NCBI GenBank assembly: GCA_943735955.1
Contig: OX030956.1
Coordinates: 8,753,525-8,817,524 of the forward strand
From: Piscicola geometra
Lineage: Eukaryota > Annelida > Clitellata > Hirudinida > Piscicolidae
Reading direction: 5' to 3'
DNA length: 64,000 nt
How positions within the stretch are numbered: the stretch's first letter is position 1; every line of letters begins with the position of its first letter. The notes under the pieces were generated by a model. That model was not told where the DNA came from. It made no database searches and worked only from the letters and a program-made list of their open reading frames with translations. Below, one piece after another: positions 1 to 12,600 of this stretch. The position numbers were made by a program, and so were the translations under genes.

Positions 1-2940
1 GTTGGTAGGATAAAGATTAATATTAATATAAGGTGAGAGCCTGTCTGTCGAGCTTTAGATTTGAGTATAAGATCTGAATTAATTCACAGAGACGACCCTA
101 AAACATAAAATCTTTATTTGTTATGTAAATTAAGTTTTTAGTAGTGGAAACAGTTTTTTAAATTAGCAGATCTGAGATCATCCTCCTTGGGAGATTTCAT
201 GATGAGACCGCTATTATGCGACCTAATTAAAGATGCTTTTGTACATCAAAAAATAGTATTGGGTTCAATCTTCTTTTTTAAACTAGTAAAGATCCTTGAG
301 AATAGGGCTGATGTGGGTTCCGGTTATGAGCCTCCCTGCAATTTTGATTTTAAAATGAATCTTCAGCAGTGTAAAGAAAGTGATGATGAAATACCCAATG
401 CAACTAAAATGTGATGTTCTTAGCGAATCCAAATAGATTGCTAGTTATTTGATAAATGTCGTCTGGGTGAGGTTATAAATTATAAATAATAACTGCTTCT
501 TACGTTCATCAGGACTTTTAAAAAGCTTTTTCAGCGGGTTGTTGCTGGATAGACAGAAGTTTGAAAGGTTCCAGCCTCCTGGAAATGTTTTCAAACTATT
601 TGAAAACCAAAACTTACGTTGAAAGCATCATTTCTAAATAATTTCAAAACCCCTTGGAAAATGTTTTAATTCTCATTCTGGCTAGTTGACTCGACAATAT
701 CTTAAATTGGTTATTTATCATCTTTTAGGCAATGACTATTTCTTTTCGGTATCGTTTTCTATGGAAACCAATACTTTAGAATTAAAATTATGAAGATCAA
801 TTTGGATTTAATATCATTTATTAATCATGTGAAACTCTATTGTATAACAAATGATGGTGTAAAGAAGTGTCATGGAATGTGTGTGGAAAAAGTTTTTATG
901 TAAGAATGGTGTGTAGTCAATGTGAGAAACTATTTTCGAATGCTGGTTGATAGACACACATCTACATTCGATCAGAAGAACTGAAACACTGCTTAAAAGG
1001 GGAAACAGGTTTTAAATAAAAGGTACCCTTAAACTCTGAAGGAAAGCAACAATCGAACGATGAAGGTCAAGTTGATGAATTAAGATGAAATGGTGCACTA
1101 AAATTCCCACATAAAAGTTAATTAATAGGGTTATTGTTTATTAAACGTTAGTCTCATTATGTAGGCAGCGCCGTCATTGAGGATGCAATTAAAACCGGGA
1201 AAGCACTATGACTTCTGAAGCGCTTCACAAATGATGTTATTAAGGATTTGCCGTATTTACATGTGTATGTGTGTGTGTGGGTTGGTATGTTGCAGTCAAA
1301 CGGGAAATCAGACTACTCGTATAAGACCGATTCAATTAATCATTACGCGTAGTGACTGAAAAATGCGACGAGTTAATTCAAATTTCAACTAAAACGAAAT
1401 CATTGTATTTGTAACAATTTTATTAAGCACTTTTCATTCAATGCGCGTGAGTTAGGTATTAGGCGTATCGCCTGATTACGCGTTTTGACTGCAACAAGAA
1501 TTCTCTTTTTCAAGATACAGCGCTAAGTTCCTACGTGTAACAAATTACTCCCTGAGTTAATTGATTATAAATACGCTAATGATGATGATGATGTTAGAAA
1601 GGATGATATGGGATGGTAATGGCGATGATGATGAGAGAAGAGATGATAATGATAGATGGGGATGACTACATGATGGGGTTGATGATAATCGAAATAAGGA
1701 AAAGAAGCGAGTCAGGACAAAGAAGATGGTCGCCGTTATTAATAGAATCATTTATGTTAGAGTACCTATTTTTCTCCATGAATTTTTTTATGCATATTTG
1801 TGGGTTTATGTGTATGTATGTATGTTTAACGTGTGTGTTTCTGTATGTGTCTGCTAACATTATTGCACGGAAGTATGTACAGTTTGTAGACGTACTTACG
1901 AAAAAAAAGTATAACAAAAGTTAATAAGGATCTTTAGAAACAATATGGCGTTTTTATTACAGAAGACAGATGTCAAATCCTATGATATGATGTGCTGAGT
2001 GCATGGAGCGAGAGGAGAGATGGGAAGGTTGTTGAAAAATAATCTCAAACAACCTTCGAATGGAAATTAATTATTTAAAGACAAAGATAATTAAAATAAA
2101 CTGGATGAATCATAAGAATTCATGAGAAATTTGCGACTTCTCTATATGCAGACTTTATGCTGTGAAGTGAACTCCCAAATAAACTGATAAAAACTAGATT
2201 ACCATGGGTTTTAGTGAAAACAAAAAAAATTTAACAATTCTAAATGCGTTTCCAAAATAATGGGAATCTTTAAAAACTATTAAAATTATTTCAAGAATTA
2301 TATACAAACAACATAAACAACACAGATAGTGTGACTCAACGAGCAGTGTGACAATACGTTTTTGCATACAAATCAATTGCTTCTGAAAGAATGTGAAATA
2401 GTAGTAAGAGTTGATGAGGCGGGTTGTTGTAGGAGATGTTGGAAATATGAGAAGATGAAGATTTAAAATCAAGAAGGAAACAAAAAGGGATGAAGTGGAG
2501 TGGGGAAGAAAAGATGAACAAATGGATGGAATTGTCGTATTCGGTTTCAAAACAATTAGTTTAGTTAGATTTCTTTGTATTGATTTCACGAATTTGATTG
2601 CATTTACCCATCTGATAACATTTCAAATTTCCCGGCCTTCACAAATAACGAACAGACAATAGTTTACTTCAAAACCACGTGAGAAAAAATTCGCCTAACA
2701 TATATTTGAAAGAAATAATTTGAAACATTTGTAAAAAAATCATTTAAAATATTTATAATAAGTAGTTTAAAATACGTTAAAATAATTATTTTTAAACAAC
2801 TTTTAATAAACAATTTGAAATATTTTGAAATAAAAAAGTTAACAAAATTTTTAATAAATAGCTTTATATTTTTAACAATAATTAAAAATAATAGTTAAAA
2901 TAATAATTGTTTTGAAACAATAGTAAAATAATAAATATTT
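1..2940. other. No gene recognised
   Basis: AT-rich intergenic DNA. Only short open frames occur (for example 187-414), with no conserved motif or splice structure. A few GATG and TGTGTG microsatellites are present (about 1,270 and 1,580). Confidence 0.6.
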
Positions 2941-2941
2941 T

Positions 2942-3075
2942 GAAATAATAGTTTAAATGAAAAATATTTTGAAATAATAGTTTAAATGAAAAATATTTCG
3001 AAATAATAGTTTAAATGAAAAATATTTTGAAATAATAGTTTAAATGAAAAATATTTTGAAATAATAGTTTAAAAA
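2942..3075. repeat. 29-bp AT-rich tandem repeat
   Basis: The unit gaaataatagtttaaatgaa plus nine A/T-rich bases recurs at 2942, 2971, 3000, 3029 and 3058, a period of exactly 29 bp, in about 4.6 copies with few changes. It lies just downstream of the SSUH2 stop codon, inside a longer AAATAAT-rich stretch (2,690-3,080). Confidence 0.9.
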
Positions 3076-3324
3076 CTGTGAAAGAATGTCTCAAACATTC
3101 CCCTAAACCGTTCTTTAAAATCTTAATATGTTCTAAAGCTTTACAAATATTCACTTTTGAACAAAATTTTGTAAAACCACATCTTAAACTATCGCAAGTT
3201 TGAATTTCCAACTAATATCTCATCCAACCCCCAACGCAGTCTTCTATCCAAAACCCATTCCAACTGCCTTTTTCATCACCTATCCAACGGATAGTATCCA
3301 TCCACCTACCAGCCAAACCATTCA

Positions 3325-3654
3325 TCACGACAACAGACAACCCCAACACATTTTTTGGGGGTAATCGGGTGCATAGACGTCCATCTCAGTGCCGAAGACC
3401 CAGAACTTTCCATCTAAACCGTCCCAAAGGTAGGAACTCTCTGCCACCGAGATTGCCCTCAACTTCTGCCGCTGTGGGAAGGATTGGAAGGAAGGAGGTG
3501 AAGAATTGATGTTGGAAAAAAAATTCAAAAATAAAAATGAGGTATGTAAAACAATAAATATTTTTAAAAGAGAAGTTGATGAACTTTTTCTAACTAACAA
3601 AAATAATACAAATAAAACAAATTCTATGAGTTAAGTTTAGTCTTCTCAATGCAT

Positions 3655-3690
<36 letters not shown>

Positions 3691-6600
3691 TATCATCATC
3701 ATTATCACCATCATCATCATCATCATCATCATCATCATTGAGCGAGTGCAGAGGTCAAAATGTTTTTTTTTCCACGGCACGACGAAAACCTTCAAAGCAG
3801 AATCAAAAGGTCAGTAAAGTTTTACAAATCTTCCAAAGACCACCCCTCGAACCTGCCTCAGCACCCTGGTGTTTCTGCACTTGAGGATGTGCTCGTGCAG
3901 GACGTTCCTCGACGTGTTGAAGATCAATTCTTCGTAGTTGGTGATCGGATGCACCTGCGTGGTGTAGTAGAGTGGGTTGGTTGGGATGGTGATGGTTGTA
4001 GGTGGGTTGTGATGGTGATGGTTGTAGGTATGTCGTGGTGTTGATGGTTGTAGGTGGGTTGGGATGGTGATAGTTGTGGGGTTGGTTGGGATGACGATGG
4101 TTGTAGGCGGATTAGAATAGTGATGGTTGTAGATGTGCTGGGGTGGGGATGGTTGCAGGTGGGTCATGGTGTTGATGGTTGTAGGTGTGTTGGGATGATG
4201 ATGGTTGCAGGTAGAGGTCAGACCGGGTACCCGCAGAACTCCCGCGGGAACGGGAACGAAATTAAATTCCGGGACGGAAAAAGTCGGGAACCGGGAATAG
4301 GTCTTTGGCACGGGAACGGGAACAGGAATCAACATTCAAATCGGGAACAGAAAAAAACGGAAACGGGAATCAACTTTTAAATCGGGAACGGGAAAAAGGG
4401 GAATAATAGTTATTGGGATTGGATTCTTTAACAATGATTTTTCAGCAAACTTCTAAGTATGGAAATCTCTTTTCATCGATACTCCGTACTTAAAATAAGT
4501 ATTAAACACGATAGAAATGTATAACGAAGCCACCATTGGCAATGTCAAAATCTCTAACACTACATTTGAAGTTGTTATGGCCAGTCCTAATTTTAGGGAG
4601 ATTAGAACAAATAGGTGATTATGAAAACTTGTCAAATGAAATAAAATGGTCAGTTATATTATTTTTATTATAAATTATTACTTTGAATTTGAATGATTAA
4701 TTTCCAAATGATTGCTCAGTTGATCATTTCGACAAAAGAAAAGATGCCATTGATCTTATTCATATGGCAGCATGTCTGTTGCATCCCCAGTATGAAAGAA
4801 TAATAGAAAAAAGTTTGGGATAGAAAAGAAATAAATACCAAAACTTTCATTAGAGAAAATTCAATTCTATTTTGTACAGCCAGACCAAGCTGCAGTGCCG
4901 TTGAGAAAAAAAACAAATGATGGTTATTTAGACCTATTATGTTTGTTTTTATAACGTAAAAAGTATAATAAAATTATTATACTATCAAATTATACGAATG
5001 ATTTTATATTTGCAGTTTTGGAGAATAAGAATGTTGTCAAAAAACGCTATTGAAGAATTAATAATAATGAACGAAGAAAAAAATTCAGAAGAAGATGAAA
5101 CCTAAAAATATTCACAATTACGTTCCAACAAAATTGAAAATTATAAAGATGTTTTGTTTTATTGGAGTAAAATGAGCAATTTTCCAATACTACAAAAAAG
5201 TAGCACAATTTTGTTTAGTATACCTGCAAGTTATATTCCCTGTGAACGGAATTTTTCAACATGTAGTCGTTTAACTTCAGACCCAAAATCATCTAATTTG
5301 AAAGCTAAAACTTTTGACGGTTTAACCCGTGGGAAAAGCAATAGAGACTTGATTGAATTACTCAAAAACAATGACTAACTTCAATACTTACATTTCAATT
5401 AATAATTGAAATTTAAATCGTGTTTTTTTAAAATTTTATTAGAAGAAATATTTTCTGACTTTCAAATAATAAATTGTAAGAAATTTTAAGACTAGAGAGT
5501 TTGGGACCAGTGAAAACGGCAGCGAAAATGAATAAAAAAAAGAAAAAAGTTGCGAGAACGGGACGGAACGGGAATCAAAATTCTGATGTCCCATCGGTAA
5601 CGGGACGGGACGGGAAAAAAATTCGGAAACGGGACGGGACCGAGAATGAATAATCGTCCATGTCCGACCTCCAGTTGCAAGTGGATTGGGATGATGATGG
5701 TGGGTTGGGATGGTGATGGTTGTAGATGGGTTGAAGTGGTGGTGATGAATTAAAGGGTGATGGTGGAGTTGACTTGTAAATAAATGCATACAGTCATGGT
5801 GAAGGTTATAACTGAAGAGACACCGTGTAAATTCAAATTCAATTGATTAAAGAAGATAATGAACGAGAAGTGGGGAAGAGTGCAGTGCTTTCGATCAACT
5901 AGGAATTGGTATTTGTACTTGAACTAAGACAGAAAGCGAGATAAAGCCGTTTGTTTGATTGCATTCCTTTGCTTCAATCGCCTTTTAATGTATTGCCCTT
6001 TGATCACATTCGTTTTTAATGTGTTGTATAGTGTATTCTATTGTTTTAAACTGAAACCTGCTTTCCTTGAAACCACACTGGCACATGCAACCACACTGAC
6101 ACATACAACCACACTGACACATGCAACCACACTGACACATACAACCACACTGGCACATACAACCACACTGGCACATGCAACCACACTGACACATGCAACC
6201 ACACTGACACATGCAACCACACTGACACATGCAACCACACTGACACATGCAACCACACTGGCACATGCAACCACACTGACACATACAACCACACTGACAC
6301 ATACAACCACACTGGCACATGCAACCACACTGACACATACAACCACACTGACACATACAACCACACTGGCACATACAACCACACTGGCACATACAACCAC
6401 ACTTGCACATACAACCACACTGACACATACAACCACACTGACACATACAACCACACTGGCACATACAACCACACTGGCACATACAACCACACTGACACAT
6501 ACAACCACACTTGCACATACAACCACACTGGCACATACAACCACCTTCTATTATATAGAACCTCTGGTTTGTATGCGTACTTTGCAATAAGCGGTTGAAA

Positions 6601-8053
6601 GGCAGAAATAAGAAAGGTGATAAAGCAAGCCGGTGTAATGGCGGCCTAAGTAGAAAATAAAAGTGGAACAGATTTCGCCTCCAAAAATAAAACGGGCAAT
6701 AAGTTTTTAAATAATTCCGAATCGATTGGACATCAAAGCACCCTGTTTAATGTCTCATGGATGACGTCACGCCCGCAGGCTGCAAGCACCAACTCCTCGG
6801 GAAGCTCGTACCTCTCCAGCACCTTGTCCGTCACGTGTGTGAAGCTGTTTGGTTGTTGGTGCTTTAATTGAGGTTGTTGTGGCTGGTGTGTGAAGCTGTT
6901 TGGTTGTTGGTGCTTGTAATTGAGGTTGTTGTGGCTGGTGTGTGAAGCTGTTTGGCTGTTGGTGCTTGTAATTGAGGTTGTTGTGGCTGGTGTGTGAAGC
7001 TGTTTGGTTGTTGGTGCTTGTAATTGAGGTTGTTGTGGCTGGTGTGTGAAGCTGTTTGGTTGTTGGTGCTTGTAATTGAGGTTGTTAAGGCTGGTGTGCG
7101 AAGCTGTTTGGTTGTTGGTGCTTGTAATTGAGGTTGTTGTGGCTGGTGTGTGAAGCTGTTTGGTTGTTGGTGCTTGTAATTGAGGTTGTTAAGGCTGGTG
7201 TGTGAAGCTGTTTGGTTGTTGGTGCTTGTAATTGAGGTTGTTGTGGCTGGTTTGTGAAGCTGTTTGGTTGTTGGTGCTTGTAATTGAGGTTGTTGTGGCT
7301 GGTGTGTGAAGCTGTTTGGTTGTTGGTGCTTGTAATTGAGGTTGTTGTGGCTGGTGTGTGAAGCTGTTTGGGTGTTGGTGCTTGTAATTGAGGTTGTTGT
7401 GGCTGGTGTGTGAAGCTGTTTGGTTGTTGGTGCTTGTAATTGAGGTTGTTGTGGCTGGTGTGTGAAGCTGTTTGGGTGTTGGTGCTTGTAATTGAGGTTG
7501 TTGTGGCTGGTGTGTGAAGCTGTTTGGTTGTTGGTGCTTGTAATTGAGGTTGTTGTGGCTGGTGTGAAGCTGTTTGGTTGTTGGTGCTTGTAATTGAAGT
7601 TGTTGTGGCTGGTGTGTGGGTGTTGAGGTTGTTGGTGCTTGTAATTGAGGTTGTTGTGGCTGGTGTGTGAAGCTGTTTGGTTGTTGGTGCTTGTAATTGA
7701 GGTTGTTGTGGCTGGTGTGTGGGTGTTGAGGTTGTTGGTGCTTGTAATTGAGGTTGTTGTGGTTGGTGTGTGGGTGTTGAGGTTGTTGGTGCTTGTAAGT
7801 GAGGTTGTTAAGGCAGGTGTGTGGGTGTTGAGGTTGTTGGTGCTTGTAATTGAGGTTGTTAAGGCTGGTGTGTGGGTGTTGAGATCGAGGTTTTTGGTGT
7901 TAATATTGTTTTTGAAATATATATTGTTATGTTAATAATTCTAAAAAAGTTTTCAACATAGATTTCATCATGCTTGCAGACAAAAAACATATGAATACGA
8001 ACCTAAACATACACATACACACAAAAACACACACACACACACATACACACACA

Positions 8054-8146
<93 letters not shown>

Positions 8147-9607
8147 ACACACACGCACACACGCACACAAATACATACACACACACACACAAACACAAAA
8201 TGTGTAAAGTATGTTTTATGATGCACATTAATTTGGAATTTACTGGAGGCAGGGCTGCAAGATTGATGGAAAAAAGCGATGGAGAGTGATGGGGAAGAGT
8301 GATAGGGAAGGGTGATAGGGAAGGGTGATAGGGAAGGGTGATAGGGAAGGGTGATAGGGAAGGGTGATAGGGAAGGGTGATAGGGAAGGGTGATAGGGAA
8401 GGGTGATAGGGAAGGGTGATAGGGAAGGGTGATAGGGAAGGGTGATAGGGAAGGGTGATAGGGAAGGGTGATATGGAAGAGTGATATGGAAGAGTGATAG
8501 AGAAGGGTGATATGGAAGAGTGATAAAGGGAGAAATGGTGAGAAAAAGTGATATTGCATTCAAGAAAATAATTGTTTGCAAACGCATGTGACCGAAAAAC
8601 TTTAGCACTGCTTTGACATTTGTTTTAAACCTAAAACGTTAATAAATTAAAGGCTTCTTCAAGGTTTGAAAGTCATAGTGAAGATGATAATGGTGGGAAT
8701 GATTATGATGATGGTGGGAAGGATTATGATGATGGTGGGAAGGGTTATGATTATGATGATGGTGGGAAGGATTATGATGATGGTGGGAAGGGTTATGATT
8801 ATGATGATGGTGGGAAGGATTATGATGATGGTGGGAAGGGTTATGATTATGATGATGGTGGGAAGGATTATGATGATGGTGGGAAGGATTATGATGATGG
8901 TGGGAAGGGTTATGATTATGGAAAGAATGATTATGATTATGTTGGGAATGATTATGATGATGATGGGAATGATTATGATGATGGTGGGAATGATTATGAT
9001 GATGGTGGAAATAATTGTGATGATGGTGAGAATGATTATGATGATGGGGATAATGATTGTGATGATGGTGGGAATGATTATGACGATGGGGGGAATGATT
9101 ATGATGATGGTGGAAAGAATTATGACGATGGGGGGAATGATTATGATGATGGTGGTAATGATTATGATAATGGTGAGAATGATTATGATGATGGTGGGAA
9201 TGATTGTGATAATGGTGGCAATGATTATGATGATGGTGGGAAGGATTATGATGATGGTGGCAATGATTATGATGATGGTGATAATGATTGTGATGATGGT
9301 GGCAATGGTTGTGATGATGGTGCTAATGATTGTGACTATGGTGGGAAGGGTTATGATGATGATGTGAAGGATTATGATGATGGAAGGAATGATTGTGATG
9401 ACTGAAAGAATGATATTGATAGTGACGGTAATGATTACGACGATGAGAGAAATAGTGATGTTGATAATGATGGTGCCTGAAAAGCAAGAATTTTTCGTAA
9501 ATCTGACAATGATTGGCATTGTGTCTGTGATGCTGACGATGGAGTTTATGATAATGATGATGGTAGACAAGAACGATGTTGATGATGATGATGATGATGA
9601 CGACGAC

Positions 9608-9658
<51 letters not shown>

Positions 9659-12600
9659 CCAGAATGAAAGGCAACAATGAGGATGATAATATGATGATAA
9701 TTATATTAATAAAGATGATGTAGAGGAATGATGATGGTGAAGATGAAGAGCTGGAAGGTTAAGGCTGATCAGATGGTAAAGAAGACGAGAGACGTGATGA
9801 AGATGAGGCGATTGCATGAGGCTGCTGTGGAGAGGCGCGTCTTTTTCTTTCTATTTTTCCTATTTTCTTCTATCTTCATACTGTTTCAGTTCACTGAACG
9901 TATTGAATTTCATTTTACAATTTTCTTCTGCACTCATCAACATTCTCTCATCCGTTCGTTTCTCAGTCTTCAAATATTTTCCAATAACCTTCCCAATAAG
10001 AACGCGACGATGATGATGACGATGATGATGGAGTCGCTAATAACTTTATGTGGACGAATATAATGATGATGATCAAGAAAATGATGAAAGTTAAAATATA
10101 AATGATGATGATGGAGATGATGATGATGATGATGGAGATGATGATGATAGAGATGATGATGATGATGATGGAGATGATGATGATGATAGAGATGATAATG
10201 ATGATGGAGATAGTGATGATGATGGAGATGATGATGATGATGGAGATGATGATGATGAGGGAAATGATGATGATGATTATGTTCATGATGAAGGGAATAT
10301 TATTGAAGGGGTTATAATTAGAGGATGCAATTAATGCCGGGTCAAGGCAGGCAGCCTGGTGAGGGTTGCCTATAAGTCGAGCTGCCTCTGCTGTTACATG
10401 ATTAATGGGCCCTCAAGGGAAGGGGTGGACGGAAGAGGGGTGGTAGGGGTGTAGTAGTAGAGATAAGAGTAGGGTAGTGGTGGTTGATATAGGCAGTGGT
10501 GGTTGAAACTGGCTAGTGGTAGTAAGAATGGAATAGAGATGGAAAAATTGAGGTAATAATGGTAGAAATTGATTAGAGGTGGTAATGATGGGATAAAGAT
10601 CATCAAAGTCGTTGAAAAAGAAGATCAAAGAAGGTGGAAGTTGATGAATAATTAACAGGAAAGAAGTGGCTGTGTTGGGATTTCAAAACAAAACTTCAAA
10701 AAAAATATGAAAAATGACTATCACCAAAAAAAGAAAGTAAAATTTTGACTTACTACTCCACTTTCAGCTTGATGCAGCACTTGAGGCTTCGAAAGCCTTG
10801 GCACGTTGAACACACCACCTTGCCATCGCCGTAACACACCGAACACCTGAGAGGTGGTTAAAGAAAAAAATGTTGAAAAAATGTTGGAAAAAAAGTTGGT
10901 TTTTGAAAATGATTTATTGTTTTTTTTAAAGTGTTGAAAATTTAACATTTTGAAAAATTGGTTAAATTAATTTTTTTAGTTGAGAAAGAAACGGGTAAGC
11001 GATCGAAAGAAATGTGAGTTGTAGAGAAGAGATTGGAGGAGAGTGAAAATGGTTTCAAAAAAGTAAAATTGAATTTCTCGCTTATCCAACTTTTCAATTA
11101 AACTCAACTCTTTTTGTCATTTTCACTGGCAACTTAACACCTACTCGATCACCACCACCTCCAACTCTTCTCTCAACGCCCTCTTCGGAGTCCTTAAATC
11201 ATCTTCCTCGAGGACTAACAAGACAGACGAATCGATCGGGCAATCTTTTGCTGCATGCCACAGCCATCGACCAATTTAGACGCCCTCCATAAATCCTCGT
11301 TAGTCCTACAAAATCGACTGCATTCTTTTTGAAATTATTACGCCACTTTTAAGGGCTTGCTAAGACACATCTTCAAATCTAAAGCGTTTGACAAAGCTAT
11401 CATTCATCTCTTACACACTCCCCATCACAAAGCACCCTCTTGCCTACCAACCTCCGTCTGCCAGTGCCATGGCAGTGCCAGCAAGTGCCTGTTTGTCGGT
11501 GGCCATAAACATCAGAAGCAGCCCTGTGACCCGAACCACAGCAGTTCAAACACCTCTTGATGCCCTCGCCGGAACAACAGTCGCACCGGTACCAGCCACT
11601 CGACGTGCACACGAAGCAACACTGGCATGAGGAGAGGGGTTAGTGGCTTGTCGTTTGCTTGAAAATAGGCATATTTTTATAGAATAGAATATTTTGAGAC
11701 GAAATCATTTTTCCAAATGCACCACCACCACCACCACTACCCACCGTGACTGATGAGGTATGAGGCACCTCAACCATCAGCACTTCATTGACAAATTCCT
11801 TTTTCGGAGCACAATCGATCTCCCAAGGCAGTGGAGGAATGGGTTGTTGTGGTTGTTGTTGTTGTTTTTGATGGTGGTGGTGGTGGTGTTTTCCGCTGCG
11901 AGATGTTTTCGAGGAACTGTTGGAGCTGCTTGGAGAGTTTTCTAGGAGATGGTGTCGTTGCTGGAGAGGTTGTTGAGAAGACTTTCGAGGTTCTATGCAA
12001 GTTTCTGGTGTGGATTGTTGTAGTGATGGTTGCTGTGTAGGATTTTGTGGTGGGTAGTGTTGTTGTGGCTGATGTAAAGGCAGTTGTTGTCTGGATTCTG
12101 ATCGCTCGTCTTCTTTCAATCCTGTAAAGTCATGAATACAACGTGTCACAGTTGCGATATAAGGTTTTGAGTGATTCGCCTGAGGTCAAATGATTGGCAA
12201 TGAGAGTTTTATTACAGTTAAACTGTGGTTTTGTGTTTTCACCCGGGCTCAATGAGCATTGCTCGTGTGTTTGTTTTGCTGTTTTTCGTTTGCCCTAAAG
12301 CTCATTTTAAGTGCTGAGCTTTTTTAAAAATAACTTATTTCTAGACTTTAACCTTTCAAAATTCTACGTTCTTTTCCCCTACTTTCTTTCCATACCTCTG
12401 TAAGGCTCGTGACAAAAGGCTAGAGTTCTGGATTCGCTGAACGTTTCAAGTGTGTACTGGAAAGGGTTTCAAGATTTATCAATTACTTTTTTCTTCATCT
12501 TCATTTTTTTGTTTTTGTGTTTTAACATTTTTCACACTCATCAGATTATTTCACGCTAGACCCCATCAACATTACTCCCTCTTTCCACCACACCTCTCGA

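Noticed and set aside
5955..6590. Long overlapping open frames on both strands (up to 211 codons)
   Set aside because: They are translations of an 18-bp minisatellite whose period is a multiple of three; no coding signal.
6835..7895. Regular 52-bp spacing that could suggest a CRISPR-like array
   Set aside because: There are no unique spacers; the whole unit repeats, and the context is a eukaryotic intron.
8659..9570. 303-codon minus-strand and 233-codon plus-strand frames
   Set aside because: Produced by a 21-bp tandem repeat inside an SSUH2 intron; Ile- or Met-only low-complexity products.
11357..11630. Plus-strand frames of 67-80 codons
   Set aside because: Shadows of SSUH2 exon 6 on the opposite strand, which carries the conserved CxxC motifs.
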